Origin: Urechis unicinctus
Lineage: Eukaryota; Annelida; Polychaeta; Xenopneusta; Urechidae
Reading direction: 5' to 3'
Assembly: GCA_034190875.2 (NCBI GenBank)
Contig: CM067344.1
Coordinates: 15,114,649-15,178,648, forward strand
Length of the DNA stretch: 64,000 nucleotides
In this document: piece by piece, positions 1 to 9,221 of the stretch
How positions within the stretch are numbered: the stretch's first letter is position 1
Layout of the letters: the number at the start of each line of letters is the position of its first letter
The notes under the pieces: model-generated
Told to the model about the DNA's origin: nothing
Database searches by the model: none
Seen by the model: the letters and a program-made list of their open reading frames with translations, nothing else
Program-made: the position numbers and the translations under genes

Positions 1-596
1 GGCAAACAGTGACTCCACGTACTGAGCGTGTCGTAGATGCTTCTTCACCACCACCTTCTTCACACCCTTAGCTCTTTTTATCTCGCCCTCATCAGACATC
101 AGGATAGAGTACATCTTAGGGCACAAACCAACGTACTCCTTGATGGGCACGCCAGCGCACTCATCCTTCATCTTACCCAGAACGTTTTTGTTTTTGTCAC
201 TGTGCAGGGCATGAGAAGGGTCAAAGTTACTAGTGTCAAAGAGATGCCCATCCTCCCTCATATCAGCATAGACGTCAGTGGTACGGATCTCAAGCAGCAG
301 CGAGTCTGTGTCTGTGTAAAGCAGGTTAATATTACTGTCATATCTAGCCTTCATGGTATTGTAGTAAAAGTCATACATCAAGTGCTTGGAGAGGTCCAGA
401 ATGCACATGCCAACATAGACGGGATGGTTCAGCACTAAGCGAGTCTTGTGCATATGCAGGGCAGTTAGATCATCGTCAAACACTTTTTGTCGAGCATAGG
501 CGGGGCTGGCCTACGTATTTTTTCTTTTCCCGATGAGCGCACAATCTTGACGTCGACTCGCCTCCGGAGATTCTCCATCGTTTTACCAAAAATCAT
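1..596 (-). pseudogene. PolB: Family B DNA polymerase, C-terminal part (broken, runs off left edge)
   Basis: Read on the minus strand, 596 to about 515 encodes the conserved FGKTMENLRRRVDVKIV segment. The frame then fails near 511-528, in an A-rich run, and continues in another frame from about 510 to 1. That frame holds LVLNHPVYVGMCILDLSKH and the metal-binding palm motif C, YTDTDSLLLE, followed by a KRAKGVKK segment. It continues past the window. This is the same gene as the 583-2634 frame, separated from it by an internal deletion and a frameshift. The homopolymer makes a sequencing or assembly error possible for the frameshift, but not for the deletion. Confidence 0.85.
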
Positions 597-2634
597 GGAT
601 CGGTGGCAGTGGAGCATCAAACTTATCCCAGCCATCCATGAACTCATAGGGATACACTCCCTTACGCAGCAGCAAGCGCCGCTTCATCTGGTCTGGCTCG
701 TATTCCGCCGTCACAGCAAAGGCATCTGGGTTGTTAGCAGACACAAGCTTGTCGAGCGAGGCTAGGAGGAACTGTGCACTGTCAATGAAGCACAACTGTC
801 CGACCGACAGGGAGATATACTTCTCCATGTTATTTGGGATGCAGTTGATATTGCCCTCCACTTTGCTTATACCCTGCATCAAGAGATGTGATTCGTAGCC
901 CCGCAGGTTATGGAACACCACAGGGATGGGTGTTGTCTTGGGACTCAGCCGAAGTTTCAGGTTACACACGTTATGGGCTGGCCCTCTGTACCAGCCTGTT
1001 ATATGGCAGTGATCGCGAACAGAGTCACAGCCCAGTTTTTTCTTGCACACATGACAGTGAGTTGCAGCCTTATGTGCCCTTTTATCCTCCCGAGTCATCC
1101 GCATAGGGACAGGCTTGGACAGAACTGCTTTGATCTTTTGCTCCTCCTGCTGCAGAGCCTGTAAGAACTTCTCCACAACATCGCTTCCTCTATAAACCAC
1201 AGGGGGTTCTGTCTGCCCATCACATCGGACAACCACATAGCTGTAACCACATGGCTCATGCTCCTGCGTTCTCTGCGTGTTGCTCTTACCAGGATTAGGC
1301 GCAGGTCCCGGAAGCTTCACTGTGAGCGCCTCAAAGTCGGCATAGATAAGATAGGGGACAGCAAGCTGTTTCTGCCAGTTCTGGAAGGATAATATGTTCT
1401 TCCCTTCCTCAGGCATGTCAACTCGCACAGCAGTCTGCCCGATACCCATGCACTCAGGTTTGTGCGCCAGGAGCAGTTTCTCAGTGGTGTATCCATGCAA
1501 GCATCGCTCGCAGAAGAACTTGCGGTGCTCGTACTTACTCTGGTCATACAGCAGGCGGTTCAGGTCTTCGATCTGCGTGTAATGAAACCTACCGTCCTCC
1601 TCAATCAGCATGAGGTTTATACATGGACAAGGCTGTCTGCTGATACGGTGAACGATGGTGGCCTTTCCATCCCAGTCAAAGACATTCAAGCCGCCTACTT
1701 TAGCATGTTTTTCTATCTTCTCAATCTGCGAGATAGGTGTTGGATAGTCCACACCTTTTCCTTCTAAGAGTCTTAAGAGCGGCTTAATGTTATATTTTGA
1801 TGGTCGCTGCGGGTTCTTGGCAACCGGGTGCAGAGCCGCTTCAATGGAATATAGAACGCAGTGTGGGTCGTTTGTGTTTTTTACGTTTCTAATTGCCTTC
1901 TTTACCGCCAGCTTTCTCGGCAGTTTCAGGTAGGAGCCACCTTTCAATGGCTGGTAGTTTGCAATATCAATCCACAGAGTTGTGACCGCCTGAAACTCCC
2001 AGCCAGAACCTTGGTTGGTCCACTTCTCCAACCGCTCTTGGATATTAGCATTGCACTGGTCCAGCTCATCGTTAATATCTTCTAGGGAGAGAACCACCTG
2101 CTGCTTATTACGCAATACAGGCTCAAAATACTCAGTGCTGTCATCATCTGAGTGCTTGGAGAGTCTTACCTTAAGGGCAAACTGACACTTGATTCCACCT
2201 AGCTCTTCCAGCTCACCAATCAAAACTTTATGCATCTTCCGACGCATGCCCTTAAAGAACATCATAAGGTCCGAGCTAATGGGGTGAGACTCAGGAACGT
2301 TCATCACCCATCCACGCAAATAGTTTTTAACAGCCCACTTAGTCTTCTTGAAGGCAAGACGCGCTGTGGGGACTGGGGACTGGGTTGTGGGGATTCGTGG
2401 GGCAGGGACAGGTCTGCGTGGGGCAGGGACTGGTCTGCGTGGGGCAGGAGTGGGGACAGGGATGGCACGCACCCCAGCCTTTAATCTAGCGAAAATCTCC
2501 TTGTATGTACGGTCATATTCATTACGCACTTGGAGTGCTTTGAGTGCAGCCTTAGAGTGTGGATAAGGAGGCTGAAAACCGTGAATTGAAACATAATCGT
2601 TTTGGGCTTCACGTGCTCGCTGATTATGAGTCAT
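583..2634 (-). pseudogene. PolB: Protein-primed family B DNA polymerase, N-terminal two-thirds (broken)
   Basis: This 683-residue open frame is the N-terminal part of a Polinton DNA polymerase, which would copy the element by protein priming. Visible parts are a proline-rich repeat (about residues 58-90, PVPAPRR units), a cysteine-protease-like or TP-type region with a VLYSIEAALHP segment, the exonuclease motif YADFEALT (about residue 430), a Cys/His treble-clef-like insert ending DHCHITG..RGPAHNVCN (about 520-555), and the second exonuclease motif FHNLRGYESH (about 570). The frame stops just after LPPIHDFW, where family members continue into the palm domain. The sequence instead jumps to the FGKTMENLR region in another frame, so roughly 250-300 residues including palm motif A are missing. 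Start chosen at MTHNQRAREAQ, the first Met of the frame. The product could not polymerise DNA. Confidence 0.9.
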
Positions 2635-2810
2635 GTTTACTATACAGTTCCATTAGTCTAAAAGGGAATTCGTTGATACACAAAAGGCAACAACAATACA
2701 GCGAGCGGACTTTGACCTATGCAGTAAACACCCGTCTCTGACAAGGTGCCAAGCTTCGTCGCACCTAGCCGCCAAACCATGTTGTTGACAGCGCCACAAG
2801 ATTTCTATTT
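2635..2810. other. Spacer between PolB and zinc-ribbon gene
   Basis: 176 bp without an open frame I can support. It should hold the promoter of the PolB gene and the 3' end of the next gene upstream. No clear TATA box or repeat was recognised. Confidence 0.4.
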
Positions 2811-3095
2811 TTATACAGTGGGGAATCCCCGTTCAGTGGCGCCGACTGGCGTGTCCCCAGCTATAGGCCGACGAAGACGACTGTGGTTGACTTTATCGAA
2901 CCCACAATCCATACACAATCCTACCTTATTATTTTTTATAGCCTTCTGACAACCTGTACAAAGACGATTAATAACACCATGTTTTATCTTATATCTGTGT
3001 AATCCACAAAAATCTTGCTCTTGCGTACAGGGCCTGTTACAGGGGACTTTCTTTCCGAGCAATATCCATGGGCACTTATTGTCAAATACTACCAT
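2811..3095 (-). CDS. Small Cys/His-rich zinc-binding protein of the Polinton
   Basis: A 94-residue protein starting MVVFDNKCPW. It has a CNRPC pair followed by C and H (residues about 19-34) and a second zinc-ribbon-like set, CTGC and CMDC, about 15 residues apart (about 46-64). Four-cysteine arrangements of this kind bind zinc and are common in small viral transcription or DNA-binding proteins; the exact role is unknown. It lies between PolB and the integrase on the same strand, with only 26 bp to the ancestral integrase stop. The C-terminal tail (RRPIAGDTPVGATERGFPTV) is less conserved in appearance and may have been changed by a frameshift. Assignment to a named family is not possible here. 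Confidence 0.6.
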   Translation of the reverse strand: MVVFDNKCPWILLGKKVPCNRPCTQEQDFCGLHRYKIKHGVINRLCTGCQKAIKNNKVGLCMDCGFDKVNHSRLRRPIAGDTPVGATERGFPTV

Positions 3096-3121
3096 TGTTA
3101 TATATATAGATATCTATTAGT

Positions 3122-4117
3122 CTAATTGATAATACCGTCTGGCGGCAACTGGGTATCGGACGGCACCACAAGCAACTCCTCCTTTACAAAGCCACGGAGA
3201 GGTCCATCCAGCAAATACTATAGTACAGGCTCACCAGATTTAGTGACAGAGCTTCCAATCCGGTAAACATTGAGTGACTACACAGGGTCAGTGGCCCGCC
3301 GACGCTGGTCTTGCTCTGCCTCACCAGGCTGGTAGAGGTAGCGAACGCCAACATCAGAGGGAAGCTTTTGCTCTTTGACCCCCAGAGGGCGCCCTGGTAC
3401 GACTGCAGAGGGCTCTTGTGCAACTCGTTTTGCCTTTATAGCATCTTTACGTTTTTTTCCAGTCAAGCGGGTCACCTCATTATTTATCGCAGAGACTACA
3501 GCCTGCAGTCGAGAAACCCACTCAGTCGATCGTTTTCCAGTATCCCTTAACTCTACAGCATACTGGTGACCAAAGAGTCGTTCAGCAAGGGTTCGGTTAA
3601 AGCGTTCCACTATACCCTGGTCTCGATGGATATTCACACGGCCACGTCTGACTGATACTCCATGTTTTACTAACAGCTGATTCGCTGCACCCATAAACTC
3701 CCGTCCGGGGTCCACCTGAAGTAGTTTAGGCCAATGCAGCGGTCCTCGTTTGTATATCCTCTCAAGTGCACCTGCGACCTCCTTAGCCTCTTTTGTAGTC
3801 AATGGCTCAGCCGCTTTGTAGCGCGAGGCCACATCAACCAATGTTAGGGCATACTTGTAAGTCCGGCGCTTCACAACGTCATGAGGAAGAAATAAGAGAT
3901 CGGCTTGGTGAACCTCATTGGGGACAGGGACATCAAACTTTGGCCTGGGAATGTGTTTTGGCACTGGCAGGTAGATTTGCCATATAGCTTGCTTTGTTAG
4001 CCACCCCCTGGCAACTTCCTCAGAAACCCTCGCTTCTGTCGCAAGCTTCTTGATAGCAGTAATGCCTTTCCAGTATCCCTTAGGACTATAGTAGATCTCT
4101 TGCATGCGAAGATCCAT
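3122..4117 (-). pseudogene. INT: Retroviral-like integrase with two in-frame stops
   Basis: The intact part (279 codons, 3278-4117) is a Polinton integrase that would insert the element into host DNA. It has an N-terminal helical region (MDLRMQEIYYSPKGYW..), then the RNase H-fold core with the D,D-35-E set: HQADLL (about residue 73), QVDPGREF (about 136) and VERFNRTL (about 171). The C-terminal region reads on in the same frame to a stop at 3122-3124 but is interrupted by two TAG codons, one straight after ATDPV (a Trp is usual there) and one after SGEPVL. Both are substitutions, not frameshifts. The truncated product keeps the catalytic core but loses the SH3/chromo-like C-terminal domain used for DNA or chromatin binding. 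Confidence 0.9.
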
Positions 4118-4147
4118 ATACAGTAAACGCTCGAGTCTCCAAATGAC

Positions 4148-4570
4148 CTACTTAGCAAGCCTGTATGCAACCAGCCCAGTCGCAGCCATACCCAGTATAA
4201 TGAACGCCACCTCACGCCCCCTCTGTTCATCTGAGGGCTCGTAGAAGTCTGAAAGTTGCGGCTCAGAGCCCAACGGGTCGACGGTTTTATTCGTAATTAG
4301 GGCGTACTCACGCATAGCCTCGTCCGCATCCTTAAATGTATGCTCGGCATGGTCCTGGCGGCGCAGTTGTTCATTGATGAAGTCTAAGCGCTCAGTTCTC
4401 TTCTTGGCCCATGCTGCCTGAGCAGATTGAAGCTGCTCGATTGCCGTATCATGGCGTTTACGTTCCACGTCCACTTGGCTGCCTCGTAATTTAGAGAATA
4501 AAAAGTTGCTCCCAGAGAATGCAAGGGCGTTAACAAGAGCACCCCCAACAAGTAGCACGAGTGTGGCCAT
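4148..4570 (-). CDS. Polinton membrane protein, 140 aa, coiled coil
   Basis: 140 residues. It opens with a hydrophobic segment (ATLVLLVGGALVNALAFSG, residues 2-20), then a charged helical region rich in Lys/Arg/Glu/Gln (about 30-80, likely coiled coil), and ends with a second membrane segment (VAFIILGMAATGLVAYRL). Proteins with this opening are a recurrent, uncharacterised Polinton component as I recall them; a virion membrane or scaffold role is inference. Its start codon shares one base with the stop of the neighbouring gene at 4570, so the genes are packed like a viral operon. It appears intact. Confidence 0.75.
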   Translation of the reverse strand: MATLVLLVGGALVNALAFSGSNFLFSKLRGSQVDVERKRHDTAIEQLQSAQAAWAKKRTERLDFINEQLRRQDHAEHTFKDADEAMREYALITNKTVDPLGSEPQLSDFYEPSDEQRGREVAFIILGMAATGLVAYRLAK

Positions 4571-4809
4571 TACTTCAGTATATCAACTGGTAAGATTCCT
4601 TGTTTAATTAGCATATCCTTTGTGGCCATAGCTAGTGATACATCGACAGCAGCCATAGCCAGGTCCCGTGGGGTGAAATCAAGACGTGACACCCCACCAC
4701 CCAGAGCCATCTTAGCAAGCTTGGCATAGCCTATTGAAATACCGGAAACAACTACACCATGGTACAGAGCGTTTACGAGCATTTTTCCATCAGTAATTGG
4801 TGTTGTCAT
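4570..4809 (-). CDS. Small Polinton hydrophobic protein, 79 aa
   Basis: 79 residues, MTTPITDGKMLVNALYHGVV.., with two moderately hydrophobic stretches (about 10-32 and 48-70) typical of a small membrane-associated protein. The stop overlaps the next start by one base, and only one base separates it from the gene upstream (4811). No known domain. It is kept as a real gene because of its position inside the tightly packed block and its uninterrupted frame. Function unknown. Confidence 0.65.
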   Translation of the reverse strand: MTTPITDGKMLVNALYHGVVVSGISIGYAKLAKMALGGGVSRLDFTPRDLAMAAVDVSLAMATKDMLIKQGILPVDILK

Positions 4810-4810
4810 C

Positions 4811-5191
4811 TTATTCCATATAAAACGGATCCTTTAAATGAGCGTCTGGAGGCTTTTGTACCACAACCTGTTTAGGGTGTGAGGCTACCATCTGGTGCCT
4901 GTAGCAATACAATGCCAACACGCCAACAACACCGCCGACAACTAAAGGCACAGCCCATGTTGGCCACGTCCACCTTTCCATAGGTTTGCTCGTTGATATT
5001 GGCTCGACAGCTTCGTCTCTACCATCTGTAAGCGCTGCCTTAGCCTCTCGGAGCTCTCTCAGAAGCTTATTTTGATTGGCTTTTCGAGCTGCAGCACCCT
5101 TTCGTCCTGCTGCAACCCTTTTAGCGTTTTTTGTCACTGACGTTATCTCCACCGGTGTTGTCTCCCCTTGATTCGTGTTCGTTTCTTCCAT
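4811..5191 (-). CDS. Polinton single-pass membrane protein with basic N-terminal region
   Basis: 126 residues. A Lys/Arg/Ala-rich stretch (KRVAAGRKGAAARKANQNK, about 23-41) is followed by a helical region and one clear membrane span (WAVPLVVGGVVGVLALYCY, about 77-96), then a short tail ending KDPFYME. The basic part could bind nucleic acid and the span would anchor it, as for some minor virion proteins, but this is inference. Intact and on the same strand as its neighbours. Confidence 0.65.
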   Translation of the reverse strand: MEETNTNQGETTPVEITSVTKNAKRVAAGRKGAAARKANQNKLLRELREAKAALTDGRDEAVEPISTSKPMERWTWPTWAVPLVVGGVVGVLALYCYRHQMVASHPKQVVVQKPPDAHLKDPFYME

Positions 5192-5235
5192 GTGTACTTA
5201 CTAAATTTATTTGTCCAATTGATGGCTCTTAGTAA

Positions 5236-5315
5236 GCACCTGTTATAGCGGAGTTAAGCACATGCTATAGCGGAGTTAAGCACATGCTATATCAGAGTTA
5301 AACACATACTATAGC
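5236..5315. repeat. 22-bp tandem repeat, about 3.6 copies
   Basis: The unit resembles GCACATGCTATAGCGGAGTT and is repeated every 22 bases from 5236, with two diverged copies at the end. It fills most of the short gap between the 126-residue gene and the end of the 223-residue gene, and slightly overlaps the latter's stop. Confidence 0.8.
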
Positions 5316-5980
5316 AAGGAAGTGGTGTCTTCCTCTCCACCGGCCCCTGTTGTTTCGGTGCTTGTTTTTCCAAATTGACAGTGCTTAACTGTTGTTAAAG
5401 CCGCAGTTAAGGGAGCTAAAAACATACCATAGCGATGATATAGCTCACAAGTGGCAGTGCTTAGCGCGTGTCCAACAAACGGATCCGTCTCGAGGTCTGT
5501 AATTAGCCTTGGCTGGTGTTCTGGTGGGATTGGTAGAAACATACAAGCAATACCTGAGTACAGCTGTAGCAGTGTCTGACCTAGAGTACGTGTCATGCTG
5601 GCACCTAGCCGAGCCTCGTATCTCACATACAGCTTTATGATCTCTTCATCAGACATTGATTCAACCTGGTCAATTGTAAGGCCCTTCAAACCAAGGTACT
5701 GACGAGCCTGACCTCCGGCTATGACGGCAGCAAGCCTATCTCTCTTAGAAGACATATTTACACCAGGGGTGCAACTAGGTTCCGCTCCCCCAGACTTTGT
5801 CTCCACTAAGCCAGTCGAGTCCTGTTCAAGGAGTTTATCAATAATGGTATCAGGATCCATGAATATAGGTATACGCCTTCGAGCTTCAAAATACTGCACC
5901 GCTACCCAGATGAAGAAACCTAATTTGATTACTGAGGCAGCGGCTGCTATCAAGGCCAATATCACTTCAATCGACGGCAT
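5309..5980 (-). CDS. Polinton membrane-anchored protein, 223 aa
   Basis: 223 residues. An N-terminal membrane helix (EVILALIAAAASVIKLGFFI, residues 5-24) is followed by a linker and a conserved-looking helical domain containing IIKLYVRYEARLGASM and YHRYGMFLAPLTAALTTVK. This combination recurs in Polintons in my recollection, but no biochemical role is known; association with the particle membrane or capsid is inference. The start overlaps the end of the ATPase gene by 14 bases, which supports co-expression. No break is visible. Confidence 0.7.
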   Translation of the reverse strand: MPSIEVILALIAAAASVIKLGFFIWVAVQYFEARRRIPIFMDPDTIIDKLLEQDSTGLVETKSGGAEPSCTPGVNMSSKRDRLAAVIAGGQARQYLGLKGLTIDQVESMSDEEIIKLYVRYEARLGASMTRTLGQTLLQLYSGIACMFLPIPPEHQPRLITDLETDPFVGHALSTATCELYHRYGMFLAPLTAALTTVKHCQFGKTSTETTGAGGEEDTTSLL

Positions 5981-6617
5981 ATGCAGTAGGCTGATCAGTC
6001 TTCAGCAGCAGTTTTGCGTGCTTGGTCTTTGCTAGTAGTTGGCGTACTGTGGCACGTTCCTCCTTTGTTGGAATTACATCATTTTCACGTAAGGCGTCTT
6101 CAAACGAGTCACGGTCCTTGGTGTGAAAGAGCACCATCCAGCGAGTCTGCTCACGTAAGTCCTTCAGCACAGAGTTGTACTTTTGGGTGAGGACCCAGAC
6201 ACTTTGCTGCGCATGGCGGCCGCTAAAGGCCAGTTCGGATAACATGTCTTTCTTCTTGGTTAGGGCCTTTGTTGCCGAACAGTCATCAATAATGTACAGG
6301 GTTGGCTCGCACTTAAAACAATGGTAGAAAGCCCTCAGGTGGTCATGGAGCCGCTCCCCTGGATCAACCACGTACACCTCTGAATCATCCCACACCCATG
6401 ACCGCGTCTGATAGGCCTCGTTGAAACGTATGGTAGGGCAGAGGATTACAATATGCTCAAAGGCACCAAAGAAGGGCCCTTCAAGTAGGTCGAGGATGAA
6501 TGCGGTTTTCCCACATCCTGTCTGCCCACAAACAATTGCCGAACAGGGACCATCTGGAAATGTAAACTTAGTAGACTGCGCTGACGAACCTGCCATCTTT
6601 AATGTTAAGCTGTGCAT
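5967..6617 (-). CDS. ATP: A32/FtsK-like genome-packaging ATPase
   Basis: 216 residues from the upstream Met; a second Met at 6596 (MAGSSAQS) is at least as likely the real start because the first lies inside the capsid gene. Walker A is GQTGCGKT (residues 31-38) and Walker B is LYIIDDCSA (about 107-115), followed by SGRHAQQSVWVLTQ, the usual sensor region of this family. The protein would pump the genome into capsids using ATP. It is uninterrupted, of normal length, and directly follows the major capsid gene, the usual pairing. It is one of the few core genes of this copy that is still intact. Confidence 0.9.
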   Translation of the reverse strand: MHSLTLKMAGSSAQSTKFTFPDGPCSAIVCGQTGCGKTAFILDLLEGPFFGAFEHIVILCPTIRFNEAYQTRSWVWDDSEVYVVDPGERLHDHLRAFYHCFKCEPTLYIIDDCSATKALTKKKDMLSELAFSGRHAQQSVWVLTQKYNSVLKDLREQTRWMVLFHTKDRDSFEDALRENDVIPTKEERATVRQLLAKTKHAKLLLKTDQPTAYAVD

Positions 6618-7867
6618 CCATTACAATATACATTTAAACGTTCAATGTGCCCGCCGCCTCTGCCTTTTTTGTGATCTGTATGGTGATGCCCTAGCTCAGA
6701 CGCATTCTCCACAGCCCTGCCACTACCGTGCAGCTGGTCGTCATCACTCGTCCTTAAGTCGAGCCACAGAGCATACTTGGTGGTTAGGTACTCTCCTAGG
6801 GAAACGTCTGACAATGACAGGTCTTTTAATGCTATTGCTACACTGGGGTCTCGTTTACTCGTTGCTGCACAGGCCTTCTTCACCTCGTCCCACTGCTGGT
6901 AGCCACGCATGCCCTGGGCATAGAGCTGATTGGGGATGCCCTCAATGGTCACCTCGACCTTCGTTATCTTTGGGTTGTAGAACGACTCTGTTTTCCTGGC
7001 GAATGAGGCGTTGGTCGGGTCTTCAAAGAGCAGTAGGATGCCCTTCATGCTGCGAGCCGGCACGTTCAGGTTGATGTTCCACAGTGTATCTCTTTTATTG
7101 TATACAAGCTTCCTGTGACGAAGCACACGGTCATACAGAATCGAGAGCCGACTTGTGTACTGTGTGCGTATCATGCGGGCCAACTCTGTTTGGGTAACCA
7201 TGTCATACTCCAGCGAGATGCCATCAATTTTGTAGCTTGCAGCGGTGTCGCCTGTTGCGTGAATCACGCGGTTGTAGTCGTTGAATGTGAGCTCGTATTC
7301 CAGTCTGTCACTAAGCGCACTCTGGTAGAATGGCATGTGGCTCTCGAGGAGTTAAAAATCAAGCGGAACGTAGAACCTGTTACCATACACATCGGCTACG
7401 GCCTTGTCCTCTTCCTCGGTATCAACCTTGTCTCCTGCCCCCACTCGTATCTTAGTTGCGTTTCTGTCATCTGATGTGTCAATGCCCTGATACTGGAGGC
7501 CCTGTCTCTCCTGTGCAGTCCGCCACAAGTCGTGGTTACAGTGGTACACATCGCTGTCATCAATAGACATGACCTCATTGCCAGAAATCTTGATTGTCAA
7601 TTTCTTAACCACGGCGCGGCCCAGGTTTTGCACAACGCTGCGGTTAACATCAGTCGAGGTCAGCGTGATTGTAAAGGCCAGCCGTGCTGTCCCTGAAACA
7701 ATGACGTCGTCTGCGCCTAGATTGGGGAAGCGAACCAGCAGTTGTTGGTTCTGGTCAATAGTGCTTGGATTGTTTGTAACGCATACAGATTGTCGCACGC
7801 CCTTTACCCCAAGGGGTTCGCGTATCCGGCGGTGTGGGTTTAGTTTGCGTCCGTAAGTACTCGTCAT
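6568..7867 (-). pseudogene. MCP: Major capsid protein, double jelly-roll (broken)
   Basis: The gene starts MTSTYGRKLNPHRR at 7867. The first 171 codons end in FYVPLDF, then a TAA replaces what is normally a Glu codon. The same frame continues LLESHMPFYQSALSDRLEYELTF at the next codons, so the 6605-7336 frame is the second half and not a separate gene. After SGRAVENASE (about 6690) the reading frame shifts by one. The normal C-terminal frame, with further damage (a TAA after LNV), resumes through DAQLNIKDGRF to a stop at 6568, overlapping the start of the ATPase gene. Family members form the hexons of the virus-like capsid. At least one nonsense change and one frameshift prevent a full protein. 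Confidence 0.9.
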
Positions 7868-8025
7868 GTTGAATGCTTAATTACACTTATATCTTTAACA
7901 CACAGACATGGAGTTTGATAACTCCCAGAGGAGGAAGGGGCTATGGGAGGGGATAGGAATGAGACTAGTTTGATGATGAGGAGACTAACCTGATTGACGA
8001 AACTTTAGATACGTCGTACTCGACT
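7868..8025. promoter_or_regulatory. Divergent promoter region between capsid and coiled-coil genes
   Basis: 158 bp between the divergent starts of the capsid gene (minus) and the 8026 gene (plus). It contains purine-rich stretches (GGAGGAAGGGGCTATGGGAG) but no motif I can name. A two-way promoter is inferred from position only. Confidence 0.4.
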
Positions 8026-9221
8026 ATGCCACCATGGGCTATTACTGAAATGCCTGCTGGGTTAACAGAAGATCAGGTGGCTTCCAAAGAAGAAACTGAA
8101 GTCTTAGTTAAGCGGTGGGAGAAGGCAGTGTCTAAGCATGGGTTGCAGGCCACTCTGGAGTTTAGATCGTCTCAACAAGGTGACCTTTGGGTTAAGTGGG
8201 GCCGAGAATGGAATCTTCTGACATGGAAGAACAATCCAAACAAATTCCTCTCTCCTAGGAGAATCCTAGATTACGGTGGTACACCGCTTGCTCGAGCTCT
8301 TGGAGTGACCGCTGAACTATCCACAGAAGCAGTAAAAGCCCTACAAGGCGTTGACGAAGCTGCTGCTTTAGCAGAAGCTGCACTTCCAGATATGTTAGAA
8401 ATGAGCAGACTTGAAGCTGTGACAGAGCAAGGTGGTGTGGAAGAAACAGGATTCATAGAGGACGTTCATAACACCATCCAAGACCTAGGTACACAAACAG
8501 ACAACGAACTACCACTCAGAGAGCTTATAGGGCTTGACAAGGCTATGCAGACCCAGAGGGGTGAGCTGGTCAATAACCTAGCTAAGATAACTGAGATAGA
8601 AAGGAATATAAAACAGCGGGAAGCTAAAATGGCAAGCCTGGAGGAGGAAGGGAGGGGTGATAGTCGAGCATGGAGATTCCAAGCAAATGAGCTTGCAGAG
8701 CTGCAGGACCTGCGGAGTGCCCGTATTGAGGCTGCCTCTGAAAACCGTAACCGTCTAAGGACCCAAATTAACCGCATCAGGGAAACGATCAACAGACTTC
8801 TTAACGAGGACACAACACTAGCTGAGCGTATACGCGACCTGTTCCGAGAGCAGGGTATAACAATCGCCTCCATACTCACTGGATTGGATTGGCAATCTCG
8901 ACCCTTGTAGTTGCTTTGACGGGCGGAGGGAGCACTAGTCCAACCCCGGCACCAACGCCGACACCAGCTGATAAGCCTGGTTTAAAGGAATGGATTAAAA
9001 AACAGCTGAACTCCTTGGCAAACGTCCTGAAGAGCCTAGCCGGTAAGGCAGCAGCTGCCCTTCCAAGAATCATTGGCTCCTTTGTATCATGGCTGCTTAC
9101 GTCAGCTGCAAAGGTGGCTGGTTGGATGGCAGAACATGTATGGGCCGCAGCTGTGGCAGTGGGGGGAGTTATCCTCCTGATACTCCGTGACTTACTACGT
9201 AGCAAACCAAAGCACAGCTAA
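8026..9221 (+). pseudogene. Polinton coiled-coil/membrane protein split by a frameshift
   Basis: Two frames, 8026-8910 (294 codons) and 8889-9221, are one ancestral gene of about 398 codons. The first ends FREQGITIASILTGLDWQ; the expected hydrophobic continuation (LAISTLVVALTGGG) lies in the second frame, so one base was gained or lost near 8880-8890. Domains in order: an N-terminal region with KWGREWNLLTW, a long coiled coil (about residues 180-275), a membrane segment, a Pro/Thr linker (PTPAPTPTPADKPG) and an Ala-rich amphipathic/membrane C-terminus (WAAAVAVGGVILLILRDLL). Similar proteins occur in Polintons; function is unknown. Its end overlaps the convergent 9195 gene by 27 bases. Confidence 0.75.

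Noticed and set aside
37..438. 133-codon plus-strand frame
   Set aside because: Opposite strand of PolB, which carries motif C here.
6421..7074. 217-codon plus-strand frame
   Set aside because: It lies opposite the ATPase and capsid genes, whose proteins are recognisable; it has no domain of its own.
7352..7867. N-terminal capsid fragment as a separate small protein
   Set aside because: The following codons continue the capsid protein in the same frame after one stop.
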